Source: G965203045 sp965203045
GTDB taxonomy: Bacteria > Pseudomonadota > Gammaproteobacteria > PS1 > Pseudothioglobaceae
Reading direction: 5' to 3'
DNA: 64,000 nucleotides
NCBI GenBank assembly: GCA_965203045.1
Contig: OZ241850.1
Location: 248,001 to 312,000, forward strand
In this document: positions 38,589 to 48,198 of the stretch, piece after piece
Numbering within the stretch: position 1 is the first letter of the stretch
How the letters are laid out: each line of letters opens with the position of its first letter
Position numbers and translations under genes: made by a program
Notes under the pieces: generated by a model
What the model saw: the letters and a program-made list of their open reading frames with translations, nothing else
Database searches by the model: none
What the model was told of the DNA's origin: nothing

Positions 38589-40116
38589 AATATTTATTAA
38601 AAATAAGCAAAATTAAAAAATACATTATTATCGCAGGAATGATGCTTACACTAAGATAAAAAATTCTAATTAATAAATCTAAATTAATATAACTGCCCAA
38701 AAAACTATTGATAAAAACCAAATAAATTGCCATTGCTAATGTAGCTATTAAAACCTGTATACTCAAACGTTTTAAACCTTTGCTTATTTGGTAATGCCCT
38801 TGTTTTTTTAAAATAAAAAATAGCAAAAACGCTTGCACACTGGCAGAAATACTAGTTGCCAGTGCTAAACCAATATGAGCTAAAAACCAAACCAAAATTA
38901 AGTTAAAAACAATATTTACCAACATCGCAACCACGCCAATCTTAACTGGAGTTTTGATATTGCCTAGGGCATAAAAAGCAGGGGCAAGAATTTTAACAAA
39001 AATTAACATCAATAGACCAGCGGCATACGCCATCAACGCATAAGCGCTATTAATACCGTCCAACACAGTAAAACTATCATACTGAAATAAAGTTATTATC
39101 AGTGGTTGTGCCAAAATAATTAAGCTAGTGCTGGCAGGCAAACCTAAGATGATTGCTAAGGATAATGCCTTATCAATAGTATTTTTAAAAGATTGAGTAT
39201 CACTGCTAGCGATATGAGCAGATAATTTAGTCAAAGACAAAGTAGCAAGAGAAATACCAATTAACGCCAAAGGCAATTCTAACAAGCGGTCAGCGTAATA
39301 TAGCCAAGAAATACTACCTGTTATTAAAAATGAAGCAATTAGTGTATCAATTAACAAATTAATCTGGGCAATAGAAACTCCAAACATTGCAGGTAACATT
39401 TTGCGCTTTAATTTAGCAATTGCCGGATGATGTTTGTTTTTTCTTAGTACAAACCTAATATCGGGTAGAGCATCTATTTTTTTTAAAAAAGGAATTTGCC
39501 ACAAAAATTGGGCAATACCACCTAAAAAAACACCAATTGGTAACGCCATAATTGGCATTTCAAGATAATCACCTAAATACAAAGCACTTAAAATAAGGCT
39601 GATATTTAGTAAAACCGGCGTAAATGCCACTACACCAAAACGATTATGCACATTTAAAATCGCGCCAAAAAAAGCCGTCAGCGAGATAAATAACAAGTAA
39701 GGAAAAGTAATACGCAACATATCACTAGCTAAATTAAATTTTACGCTATCTGTATAAAAGCCAAAAGCAAATATTAAAATAATAAGTGGAGCAATAATAA
39801 TAGCAACTACGGTAGTAATAAATAAAACTTTAAGTAAATAAGCGCCAATATGATTAATTAAAATTTGAGTTTGGTGGGCATTATCATTAATGCGACTATG
39901 TGATAAAATTGGCACAAACGCTTGAGAAAAGGCTCCTTCTGCAAATAACCTTCTTAAAAAATTAGGGATTCTAAACGCCACAAAAAACGCATCCGACCCT
40001 GTTGATGCGCCAAAATACTTAGCAATTACCACATCTCTTATAAGACCAAATACTCTGGAAACAAAGGTCATAAAACTAATAACAAAACCAGACTTAACAA
40101 AAGAAGATTTTTGCAT
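38560..40116 (-). CDS. murJ: Lipid II flippase MurJ
   Basis: Moves lipid II across the inner membrane for peptidoglycan synthesis. The 518-residue polytopic protein (about 14 segments) begins with the MurJ signature SFMTFVSRVFGLIRDVVIAKYFGASTGSDAFFVAFRIPNFLRRLFAEGAFSQAF region, including the essential arginines. An upstream TTG (40137) is possible, but the ATG at 40116 matches the family. It lies 27 nt after lpxA and overlaps yggX by 29 nt. Confidence 0.95.
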   Translation of the reverse strand: MQKSSFVKSGFVISFMTFVSRVFGLIRDVVIAKYFGASTGSDAFFVAFRIPNFLRRLFAEGAFSQAFVPILSHSRINDNAHQTQILINHIGAYLLKVLFITTVVAIIIAPLIILIFAFGFYTDSVKFNLASDMLRITFPYLLFISLTAFFGAILNVHNRFGVVAFTPVLLNISLILSALYLGDYLEMPIMALPIGVFLGGIAQFLWQIPFLKKIDALPDIRFVLRKNKHHPAIAKLKRKMLPAMFGVSIAQINLLIDTLIASFLITGSISWLYYADRLLELPLALIGISLATLSLTKLSAHIASSDTQSFKNTIDKALSLAIILGLPASTSLIILAQPLIITLFQYDSFTVLDGINSAYALMAYAAGLLMLIFVKILAPAFYALGNIKTPVKIGVVAMLVNIVFNLILVWFLAHIGLALATSISASVQAFLLFFILKKQGHYQISKGLKRLSIQVLIATLAMAIYLVFINSFLGSYINLDLLIRIFYLSVSIIPAIIMYFLILLIFNKYYENSTLYKT

Positions 40117-40143
40117 TTTTAGGTTTGTCAGATACAAGTAATT

Positions 40144-40941
40144 TTAGTCTAAAGCATCACCGCGCATAATGCCGGTTTTTGAAGTGCGAATGAAGTTAAT
40201 AAAATTAATTACTTCAGAGCAATTTTTCTCTAATTTTTTTAATTTGGTCAATGTATTGTCAATCACTTGACCCTCATTATCACGATAAACAACCTTAAAA
40301 GCATTTTTAATAGCGCTAACAGTACGCCCACTAAATTTGCGTCGTTTTAAACCGGTAACATTAACACTGCGCACCTTAGTCGGCATGCCCGAAACAACTA
40401 AATATGGAGGAATATCTTTATTAATATGACAACCCATGCCAGTATAGACGCTTTGACCAATAGTGCAAAACTGCTTAACCAAAGTAAAACCGCCTAAAAA
40501 AGCATAATCCTCAATATGAACATGGCCTGCAAGCGAACTATTATTTGCCATAATAATATAATCTCCTAACTGACAATCATGGGCAATATGGACGTATGCC
40601 ATTAACATATTATTAGAACCGATTTTAGTAAGTGCTTGTGGTTCTTTCTCAGTGCCACGATTAATAGTGCAAAACTCGCGAATAAGGTTACCGTCGCCAA
40701 TAACAAGACGACTTTTCTGACTTTGTTTATAGGTTATATCTTGCGGATCTCCACCAACAGAAGCAAAAGAAGAAATACGATTATTTATACCAATAATAGT
40801 TGGTCCGTTAACAACCGCGTGCGACTCAACCACACTGCCAGCGCCAATTTCTACTTGGTCACCAATGCGGGCAAAATCTGCAATTTGTGCATCTGGGTGA
40901 ACATTAGCACCTTTATGCACGCTAGCATATTTACTAATCAT
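40144..40941 (-). CDS. lpxA: UDP-N-acetylglucosamine O-acyltransferase
   Basis: First step of lipid A synthesis, adding a hydroxyacyl chain from ACP to UDP-GlcNAc. The 265 residues form a left-handed beta-helix of hexapeptide repeats (IGDQVEIGAGSVVES, IGDGNLIREF) with the catalytic histidine near AHDCQLGD. Its C-terminal helical region is normal. The start overlaps fabZ by 8 nt. lpxB, usually next, is replaced here by murJ. Confidence 0.96.
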   Translation of the reverse strand: MISKYASVHKGANVHPDAQIADFARIGDQVEIGAGSVVESHAVVNGPTIIGINNRISSFASVGGDPQDITYKQSQKSRLVIGDGNLIREFCTINRGTEKEPQALTKIGSNNMLMAYVHIAHDCQLGDYIIMANNSSLAGHVHIEDYAFLGGFTLVKQFCTIGQSVYTGMGCHINKDIPPYLVVSGMPTKVRSVNVTGLKRRKFSGRTVSAIKNAFKVVYRDNEGQVIDNTLTKLKKLEKNCSEVINFINFIRTSKTGIMRGDALD

Positions 40942-41374
40942 GAGCTTTTTGGGTACACATTAGTGTTGCGCTTGTAACCAACTTATCTTCTACCAAAGCT
41001 TGACAATCAAAACGCCAAATACCGCGTTTAATAGTATCTACCACTACTTTTAAAACTAATTGGTCTCCTGGTCTTACCATTTGTTTAAAACGTACTTTAT
41101 CCACACCAACTAGCATATAAATTTGCCCTTCTACCGGACGACCAACTTCAGATTTAAAAGCCAAAATACCAGTCGCTTGTGCCAAAGCCTCAATAATAAG
41201 CACACCGGGCATAATAGGCTGGACGGGGAAATGACCAATAAACTGTGGTTCATTAACTGATACATTCTTAACAGCGGTTAGGCTTCTGCCTTTTTGGATA
41301 TCTAACACCTTATCAATTAGCAAGAATGGGTAACGATGAGGGAGGTAATTTTTAACCTCGTCAATATTCATCAT
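40934..41374 (-). CDS. fabZ: 3-hydroxyacyl-ACP dehydratase FabZ
   Basis: Dehydrates beta-hydroxyacyl-ACP in fatty-acid elongation. The 146-residue hot-dog fold protein has LPHRYPFLLIDKV with the catalytic histidine, and GHFPVQPIMPGVLIIEALAQ with the catalytic Glu. Its start overlaps the lpxD stop (ATGA). Its place between lpxD and lpxA, which draw on the same hydroxyacyl-ACP pool, is conserved in proteobacteria. Confidence 0.97.
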   Translation of the reverse strand: MMNIDEVKNYLPHRYPFLLIDKVLDIQKGRSLTAVKNVSVNEPQFIGHFPVQPIMPGVLIIEALAQATGILAFKSEVGRPVEGQIYMLVGVDKVRFKQMVRPGDQLVLKVVVDTIKRGIWRFDCQALVEDKLVTSATLMCTQKAHD

Positions 41375-42345
41375 TTTTTAGTTGATGTTAATTTTCTAAA
41401 TAAAACGCGTATTTTATCAAGCTTTTTAATAATAGTTTGCACTTTAAGCCAAGTTTTATGCTTCATAACAGGCATACTACCACTATATTGGCCCGCATAT
41501 TGAATATGCTGACGCACAATAGAACCTGAATAGATAACGATATTATCAGCAATATTTAAGTGGTTTTCAATACCAACCATACCACCAATTGAACAATGCT
41601 TACCAACAGTAGTGCTACCAGCAATTTTAGTTCCAGCGGCAATAGCAGTGTGTCTGCCAATACAAACATTATGAGCAATATGAATGAGGTTATCCAAACG
41701 TGCCCCATCACCAATAATAGTATTGCCAAAACGTCCTCTATCAATAGTGCTACTGGCGCCAATATAGACATTATTACCCACTTCTACAGCCCCAAAATGA
41801 CTAATATGTTGCCAATGCTTATTACTGTCAAGTACATTACCAAATCCCTCACTACCAATAATAACATTAGCATCAACAAAATTATCACGTCCCAAAATGC
41901 AATTTTTACCAATATAGCAATGGCTGTTAATATGAGTATTAGCTCCAACTTTCACCTCTGATTCAATTACAGTAAAAGCTCCTACATAAGCACTTTTATC
42001 AATTTTAGCAGTGCTGCTAATCTGAGCGCTAGGATGGATAAAACCTATTGTCTTAACAGCAAAAATTTGTGAACACAAAGCAGCATCTAAGGCAGGATTA
42101 TTACTGATAAGTTTATTTTTTGTGCAATAATCACTAAAACTCGGCGATAAAATAACAGCAGCCGCCTTAGTTGTTCTTAACTCTTCTAAGTATTGTTTGT
42201 CACTAATATAACTAATATGGTCAGCGCTAGCCAATTTCAGACTTGAGATAGCGCTAATACTAACATCAGCATCACCACTTAATTTAAGACCAAGCGATTT
42301 TGCTAATTCACCTAAGGTAAAACTTTTGGTGATATTATTTTTCAA
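41371..42345 (-). CDS. lpxD: UDP-3-O-acylglucosamine N-acyltransferase
   Basis: Third step of lipid A synthesis. The 324-residue protein has an N-terminal uridine-binding domain (TLGELAKSLGLKLSG...), a hexapeptide-repeat beta-helix (VGAFTVIESEVKVGANTHINSH region; catalytic histidine near HFGAVEVGNN) and a C-terminal helix. The start is TTG at 42345, forming a TTGA overlap with the skp stop. No nearby in-frame ATG fits, so a non-ATG coupled start is likely. Confidence 0.94.
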   Translation of the reverse strand: MKNNITKSFTLGELAKSLGLKLSGDADVSISAISSLKLASADHISYISDKQYLEELRTTKAAAVILSPSFSDYCTKNKLISNNPALDAALCSQIFAVKTIGFIHPSAQISSTAKIDKSAYVGAFTVIESEVKVGANTHINSHCYIGKNCILGRDNFVDANVIIGSEGFGNVLDSNKHWQHISHFGAVEVGNNVYIGASSTIDRGRFGNTIIGDGARLDNLIHIAHNVCIGRHTAIAAGTKIAGSTTVGKHCSIGGMVGIENHLNIADNIVIYSGSIVRQHIQYAGQYSGSMPVMKHKTWLKVQTIIKKLDKIRVLFRKLTSTKK

Positions 42346-42833
42346 TTTTTTATTGCTTTAATAACTTTATTAGTTATATCACTATTATCATTAACATAAG
42401 CAATTCTATCGTGTAATATCAAATCAAATTCTTCCTTAGCGGCAATTTTTTTAACGGTATCATTGATTTGGGTTTGAAGTTTCTGTAACACTACTTCATT
42501 TCTGGCGGTTAACTCGGTGTTAAACGCTTCTGTTTTTTGCTTCAATTGTTGTTCTAATTGAAGCAAAGCTTGAAACTCTTTATCCGCATCACTTTTTAGC
42601 ATAGTAGCTTTATTTTTTTGAAATTCTTTTAAACGTTTTTCAAAATCTTTGGAGTGTTTGACAATTTCTTCCTCCTTAGACGCAAACTCCTCCCTAAGCT
42701 GCTTTCTAGCCTTCTCAACACTAGGCAAACTACGCAAAACTTTATCCACATTGACATATCCAACCTTGCTACCCCAAGCATAAACGCTAGCAATGGAAAA
42801 TAAAATAGTTAATATATAAATTGTTTTTTTCAT
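42342..42833 (-). CDS. skp: Periplasmic chaperone Skp (OmpH)
   Basis: A trimeric jellyfish-shaped chaperone that holds unfolded outer-membrane proteins. The 163 residues have a signal peptide (about 1-20, ending VYAWG), the GYVNVDKVLRSLP start strand, and a long charged coiled coil (about 45-135, rich in K, E, Q). It sits directly after bamA, the conserved order, and is coupled to lpxD. Confidence 0.92.
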   Translation of the reverse strand: MKKTIYILTILFSIASVYAWGSKVGYVNVDKVLRSLPSVEKARKQLREEFASKEEEIVKHSKDFEKRLKEFQKNKATMLKSDADKEFQALLQLEQQLKQKTEAFNTELTARNEVVLQKLQTQINDTVKKIAAKEEFDLILHDRIAYVNDNSDITNKVIKAIKN

Positions 42834-42847
42834 AAAAACTCCTTGTT

Positions 42848-45121
42848 TTAGAATGTTTTCCCTAAAGAAAAAGTAAAATTATCAATACTGTCGCCACTTT
42901 TATCATTAACAGGTATAGCATAAGACAGACTAATAGGGCCTAATAAAGTAACCCACTCAAAACCAATGCCAACTGATGCGCGCAAATCGCCAACTTCAAA
43001 ATCAGATAAACTGTCATAAATATTGCCAATATCAAAAAAACCACTAATACGCATAGCAGAGCTATCTCTAATAAACGGCACTTTGGTAATTACTGCTGCC
43101 CGAGCTAAAGTCAGTACCTCGCCACCTTTAGCGTTACCATCACTATAAATTTCTCCAAGTGTATTAAAAGAATAGCCACGCACCAAATTTTCACCACCAG
43201 CAAAATAACGTCTAAAAAATGGTAAATCTTTATCATTAATACCTTTACCAATACCAAACTTATTAGTTAATTTTAACACTAAATCTTTACTAAGTTGCTG
43301 ATAATAATCGTATTTTATGTCAGCCTTAATATATTGAAAATCGCCAATAGCAAAATCGCCAGAAACAGTAATATTAGAACCATCACTTGGAAAACGGAAG
43401 CGATTTAGGGTATTTTGTATCCACGACAAACTAATACGATATTCACTACTATCTCCGCATTGGTCTTCCAATAATGGTTGTTCTAATATAGTAAAACTAG
43501 CAGTGCAAATTAAATCGTGGTCTGCAAAATAAACAGTAGCATTAACATTACTGTCTTCACTAACAGGTAGTCCATAGCCAAAATGGACGCTGGTGGTATT
43601 AATGCTATAGTCAGAAATATCTAATTCATCTGCATCTACCTCTCTATATCTAATACCATAATTAATGCTATGCCCCTGATTATTAAAGTGTGGATTAACA
43701 AAATTAAAACCGTAATCTTCTACAGCATTACCTTGAATTAAATGAACGTTTAAAGTATTACCAGTGCCAAGAAAATTTCTCTCTTGAATACCTAAATTAT
43801 AAGATAGTCCAAGACTATCGCTATAAGAAAGGCCAATGGTAAAATTACCTGTTTTCACTTCTTCAACACTAAAAATTAAATTAACCTTATCTTTATTTAC
43901 TAACCTTTCTATTTGTATATCCACTTTAGAAAAGTAGCCTAAACGTCGCAAATTAGTCAATGATTTTTGCACCGCCTCGCTCGAATAAACACTGCCTTCG
44001 GTTTGGACTAACTCACGGCGAACAACTTCATCCTGAGTAATAAAATTACCACGAATGAGAATACGATTGACATAAACCCGATGCGATAAGCGCAACGGAA
44101 TACCAATATCAACAGTTTTGCTAGCAGGATTTTCCTCAATAATAGGAGTTATATCAACAAAAGCATACCCTTGTTTAGTGTATTTATCAGCAATATTTTG
44201 CGCGCTTTCCACTAAGGCTTTTTGGCTGTAAATTTGTCCAGATTTAAAAGTGATACTATCCTTAATATCGGTTGTGTCCTCACCTAAAAAGTCACCTAAG
44301 AATCGGACTTTACCAAAGCGATAAGGTTGACCTTCAAAAATCTCAATCTTAATATCAACAAATTTTTTATCTGCAGATAGAGGTGTTAAGACTTTATTAA
44401 TATTAAAATCAATATAACCAGAATCTTTATAAAACGTAGTTATTTTTTTCAAGCCTAAATTTAGCTTTGCTTTGGAATAATGGTCTTTTTTAGTAAAATA
44501 ATTAATTAGAAAAAAATCAGGTTCGCCAATTTCAAATTCATCTAATAAATCATCTTCTTCATAATCTTTATTACCAACAATTTGCATGGAACGAATACGT
44601 ACAATATCACCTTCATCAATTTCAATGTTAATATTGACACGATTGTTATTATCAACGCTAGTATCAACTTTGATATTAGCAAGATAATATCCGCTTTCTA
44701 TATAACTTTTTTTTAATTCACTTACTAATTTATTAAGCGTTTGCTGACTAAATATCTCACCTCTGGTTAAGCGCACACTTGTTAATATCACATTCAACGA
44801 CTCCTCTTCAATAACTTTACCAGAATAACCGCTAATATTAATATTATAAATATGGGGTTTTTCTCTAACTTGAATTTTAATTATCCCATTATCAATATTG
44901 ACTGATATATCACTAAACAAATCACTCTTATATAAAGCAGAGATGATATTATTAGAAGTGTTGGGTTGAATAACATCATCCACCTCAATTGGTAAATAAC
45001 TCAAAACAGTGCCACGAGTTACGGCATCTAAGCCGGTAATTTCAATAGATTTAATTACTTGTGCATAAACAAAACCTGATAAAATTATAAATAACAAAAC
45101 AGCAAAAAATCTTTTAAACAT
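42848..45121 (-). CDS. bamA: Outer-membrane protein assembly factor BamA
   Basis: The central component of the BAM complex inserting beta-barrel proteins. It has a signal peptide (MFKRFFAVLLFIILSGFVYA), five POTRA domains (about 22-420) and a 16-strand barrel. The loop-6 motif appears as LVRGYSF and the protein ends in a terminal phenylalanine (FSLGKTF). The ATG at 45121 is chosen; a TTG two codons earlier overlaps the rseP stop (TTGA) and is possible. It is 14 nt upstream of skp. Confidence 0.96.
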   Translation of the reverse strand: MFKRFFAVLLFIILSGFVYAQVIKSIEITGLDAVTRGTVLSYLPIEVDDVIQPNTSNNIISALYKSDLFSDISVNIDNGIIKIQVREKPHIYNINISGYSGKVIEEESLNVILTSVRLTRGEIFSQQTLNKLVSELKKSYIESGYYLANIKVDTSVDNNNRVNINIEIDEGDIVRIRSMQIVGNKDYEEDDLLDEFEIGEPDFFLINYFTKKDHYSKAKLNLGLKKITTFYKDSGYIDFNINKVLTPLSADKKFVDIKIEIFEGQPYRFGKVRFLGDFLGEDTTDIKDSITFKSGQIYSQKALVESAQNIADKYTKQGYAFVDITPIIEENPASKTVDIGIPLRLSHRVYVNRILIRGNFITQDEVVRRELVQTEGSVYSSEAVQKSLTNLRRLGYFSKVDIQIERLVNKDKVNLIFSVEEVKTGNFTIGLSYSDSLGLSYNLGIQERNFLGTGNTLNVHLIQGNAVEDYGFNFVNPHFNNQGHSINYGIRYREVDADELDISDYSINTTSVHFGYGLPVSEDSNVNATVYFADHDLICTASFTILEQPLLEDQCGDSSEYRISLSWIQNTLNRFRFPSDGSNITVSGDFAIGDFQYIKADIKYDYYQQLSKDLVLKLTNKFGIGKGINDKDLPFFRRYFAGGENLVRGYSFNTLGEIYSDGNAKGGEVLTLARAAVITKVPFIRDSSAMRISGFFDIGNIYDSLSDFEVGDLRASVGIGFEWVTLLGPISLSYAIPVNDKSGDSIDNFTFSLGKTF

Positions 45122-45123
45122 AA

Positions 45124-46461
45124 TCAACCGACAAGCCTAATAAAATCGTTATAAACCGCAACCGCTATCAATAAAGCAAGCAGTAATGCGCCTATGTATG
45201 AGAAAAATTGTTGGAGCTTCATACTAAGCGGACCTCTTTTAACAATTTCTACAAAATATAAAAATAAATGCCCGCCATCTAACATTGGTATTGGCAGCAA
45301 ATTAAAAAAAGCAATTGCTAAACTCAAAAGAGCCAAAAAATTTAAAAAAGCAGGCAGGCTTATAGTTAAACTTTGTCCAGCATAATTGGCAATAGTAATA
45401 GGACCACTCAAATGCTTAACTGAGGCATTACCACTAATAATACGCACTATCATTTTAAAATTTAGCAGCATTAATTCATAACTTCTATTAATCCCATAAT
45501 AAAGCGCTTGATGCAAAGGATAATGCACAAATACCTGATAATCCTTTGAAAAATTATTACTAACTTTTGCTTGGATACCAAATTTAGCCTCATTATTGAT
45601 AATTTGAGGTTCAATATTGGTAATCAAAGTATATTCATCACGTTTTATTCTCAACACAATGGGCTCACTAGTTCTAATAGCCTTAATTTTTTGCAATAAT
45701 TCTGGCCAATTACTAATTTCATTACCGTCAATACCAATAATCTCATCACCTACCTCTATTTGTGCCTTAGCAGCAGCACTGCCATCATTAACCTTAGCAA
45801 TAATGGCCGGTAATTTAGGATAGGCAAATTTAAAACCAAGACGGTCATCAATACCAGTATCTGTCTCATCCAACCAATTATCATTTAAAATTAGTCGGTG
45901 CTGCTTAGTTTGTTGGTCGCTATCAATAGTAATAATATTAAATTCGGTTTGATTAGATAAAAAAGTGCTTAACACCATTTTTGCCCCCAAAATAGGTGTA
46001 TTGTTGATACTACTAAAAGTTTGTCCTATTTCAAGACCCGCTCTTTGTGCTGGCGAATTAGCAACAATACTACCAATAGTAGGTCTTAAGTCATTAAAGC
46101 CAATAAAAGCAATAATGGTATAGATTAAAATCGCCAATAAAATATTAAACAACGGCCCTGCCAAAACAATTAAAGACCGTCTATAAACACTTTGTTTATC
46201 AAATGCTTGATGCTGATTATCCTTATTTAGCTTATGTTTTTTACTATCTAACATATCCACAAAGCCTCCTAAAGGAATAACTTTTAAGTGGTAAATAGTT
46301 TGGGGGGTGCTGATTTTATAAATACTTTTGCCAAACCCAATGGCAAAATTTAGCACCTTAACACCACAAATTCTAGCAACTAAAAAATGTCCAAATTCAT
46401 GCACACTGACTAGAATAATAATTGCGCCCAGAAAAGCAAAAACAGCAATTAAAACATCCAT
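45124..46461 (-). CDS. rseP: Site-2 protease RseP (sigma-E regulatory intramembrane protease)
   Basis: An inner-membrane zinc protease that cleaves RseA to release sigma-E. From ATG 46461 it is 445 residues, with HEFGH near residues 21-25, two PDZ domains (about 125-190 and 215-290) and the third metal ligand in MLDGGHLFLY. A longer reading to 46518 adds a charged leader that would disturb the first helix. The ATG overlaps the upstream stop (TAATG). dxr and cdsA, often next to it, are absent. Confidence 0.95.
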   Translation of the reverse strand: MDVLIAVFAFLGAIIILVSVHEFGHFLVARICGVKVLNFAIGFGKSIYKISTPQTIYHLKVIPLGGFVDMLDSKKHKLNKDNQHQAFDKQSVYRRSLIVLAGPLFNILLAILIYTIIAFIGFNDLRPTIGSIVANSPAQRAGLEIGQTFSSINNTPILGAKMVLSTFLSNQTEFNIITIDSDQQTKQHRLILNDNWLDETDTGIDDRLGFKFAYPKLPAIIAKVNDGSAAAKAQIEVGDEIIGIDGNEISNWPELLQKIKAIRTSEPIVLRIKRDEYTLITNIEPQIINNEAKFGIQAKVSNNFSKDYQVFVHYPLHQALYYGINRSYELMLLNFKMIVRIISGNASVKHLSGPITIANYAGQSLTISLPAFLNFLALLSLAIAFFNLLPIPMLDGGHLFLYFVEIVKRGPLSMKLQQFFSYIGALLLALLIAVAVYNDFIRLVG

Positions 46462-46814
46462 TAATCTACAAGCCTTAGGTGCCCTGCGGCATCTAATCTT
46501 GCCAAATAATCTTGCCAAAGATGGTCATAATTTGTCGCTAAACGATACAACTCTTGCCAAGAATAAAGGCCGCTATCATGTCCATCACTAAAAGTGATTT
46601 TAATAGCATAATTGCCCACTGGGTCAATAGCGCTAATAGTTATTTTTTCTTTACCCACTTGGAGCACAGATTGGTCGGGGCTATGCCCTCTAACCTCTGC
46701 CGAAGGTGAATAAACACGTAAATATTCAGCAGATAGGACATAATACTTATTATCAAAACAAATTGTTAGTTGGGTTTTGTTTTTATTAAGGGTAATATTG
46801 CTAGGCACTTTCAT
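46461..46814 (-). CDS. DUF971 protein (gamma-butyrobetaine hydroxylase N-terminal-like domain)
   Basis: A 117-residue stand-alone domain of the DUF971/GBBH-like_N family. It has the segments LRVYSPSAEVRGH, IDPVGNYAIKITFSDGHDSGLYSWQELY and the typical C-terminal helix with YLARLDAAG. Related proteins are linked to iron-sulfur scaffolding, but the bacterial function is not established. Position after hslU is conserved in many beta- and gammaproteobacteria. It is 10 nt after hslU and overlaps rseP by one base. Confidence 0.85.
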   Translation of the reverse strand: MKVPSNITLNKNKTQLTICFDNKYYVLSAEYLRVYSPSAEVRGHSPDQSVLQVGKEKITISAIDPVGNYAIKITFSDGHDSGLYSWQELYRLATNYDHLWQDYLARLDAAGHLRLVD

Positions 46815-46824
46815 AATTTGGTAT

Positions 46825-48150
46825 TTATAAAATATAACGACTTAGGTCATAATTTTGCACTAAATCACTTAATCTTTGATTAACATAATTCTTGCTAATT
46901 ATGGTTTGTTTTTTTATTTTATCAGGCGCATCAAATAAAACACTTTCCAGTAATTTCTCCAACAAAGTATGTAGCCGTCTAGCGCCAATATTTTCAGTAT
47001 TTTTATTAACATTAAACGCCATATTAGCAATTTCAATCAAAGCTTCATCTTTAAAAATTAAATTTATGTCTTCGCTTTTAAGCATTGCTTGGTATTGTTT
47101 AATGAGTGAAAAATCAGGTTCAGTTAAAATTGCATAAAAATCTTCAACCTTTAATGCCGATAATTCCACACGAATGGGCAGGCGTCCTTGTAACTCTGGA
47201 ATTAAGTCCGACGGTTTACTCAAGTAAAAAGCACCCGAGGCAATAAATAAAATATGACTAGTATCAACGACGCCATATTTAGTATTAATAGAACAACCTT
47301 CAACTAAAGGTAATAAATCACGTTGCACTCCCTCACGAGAAACATTGCTACCTTGATTGTGCATAGAAGTAATTTTGTCAATCTCATCTAAAAAAACAAT
47401 ACCATTATTGGCAACATCGCTAAGAGTAGCTTTTTTAATTTCTTCTTTATCAATTAATTTATGCGCTAGCTCTTCTGATAAATTTTTTAGCGCCTCTTTA
47501 ATAGACATTTTACGCACGGATTTGGTATTTTTTTGCATTTGAGAAAACATCTCTTGCAAATTATCAGTAATCTCATCTAAACCAGATGAACCAATGACCT
47601 CAATCTGGGGTCTACTATTACTAAGAGCAATTTCAATTTCTTTATCATCTAACTTGCCAGATAGAATTTGGTCTTTAAATTTCTTTCTGGTTCTAGCTTG
47701 TTTTTTTTCTGTTTCGTCATCCACATTACTAGCTCTTGGTAACAAAATATCTAAAATTTTTTCAATCGCTTGTATTTTGGCGCGCTCTTGGGTAAGAGCA
47801 AGAGCATTTTTTTGAGCGTATTTATAAGCTACATTTGCTAAATCTTTAATAATGGAATCAACTTCACGACCAACATAACCAACTTCAGTGAATTTAGTTG
47901 CTTCAACCTTTAAAAAAGGCGCATTAGTAAGCTTGGCTAAACGACGAGCAATTTCAGTTTTACCAACGCCAGTTGGTCCAATCATTAAAATATTTTTAGG
48001 ACTAATTTCTTTGCGGATATTCTCTGGCGCTTGCATTCTGCGCCAACGATTACGTAGTGCGATAGCAACTGCGCGCTTAGCATCTTGTTGACCCACAATA
48101 TGACGATTAAGCTCAGCAACAATTTGCTTTGGCGTTAAATTTGTTCGCAT
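46825..48150 (-). CDS. hslU: ATP-dependent protease ATPase subunit HslU
   Basis: An AAA+ unfoldase that normally feeds the HslV peptidase. The 441 residues have the N-terminal LTPKQIVAELNRHIVGQQDAKRAV region, the Walker A MIGPTGVGKTEIARRLA, Walker B IVFLDEIDKI, and the conserved C-terminal DLSRYIL tail that inserts into HslV. hslV is not upstream: only 48 bp separate hslU from the divergent dapF. The gene opens the 14-gene run and has a strong promoter immediately before the ATG. Confidence 0.95.
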   Translation of the reverse strand: MRTNLTPKQIVAELNRHIVGQQDAKRAVAIALRNRWRRMQAPENIRKEISPKNILMIGPTGVGKTEIARRLAKLTNAPFLKVEATKFTEVGYVGREVDSIIKDLANVAYKYAQKNALALTQERAKIQAIEKILDILLPRASNVDDETEKKQARTRKKFKDQILSGKLDDKEIEIALSNSRPQIEVIGSSGLDEITDNLQEMFSQMQKNTKSVRKMSIKEALKNLSEELAHKLIDKEEIKKATLSDVANNGIVFLDEIDKITSMHNQGSNVSREGVQRDLLPLVEGCSINTKYGVVDTSHILFIASGAFYLSKPSDLIPELQGRLPIRVELSALKVEDFYAILTEPDFSLIKQYQAMLKSEDINLIFKDEALIEIANMAFNVNKNTENIGARRLHTLLEKLLESVLFDAPDKIKKQTIISKNYVNQRLSDLVQNYDLSRYIL

Positions 48151-48155
48151 AAGCG

Positions 48156-48184
48156 TTTATAATAACAACAATTAATAAAGTCAA
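48156..48184 (-). promoter_or_regulatory. Strong sigma-70-type promoter of hslU
   Basis: On the minus strand TTGACT (48184-48179), a 17-nt spacer and TATAAA (48161-48156): 5/6 at both hexamers with ideal spacing. Only CGCTT lies between the -10 and the hslU ATG at 48150, so transcription is predicted to begin at or next to the start codon, giving a leaderless mRNA. Confidence 0.6.
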
Positions 48185-48198
48185 AGGTATTTTACATT

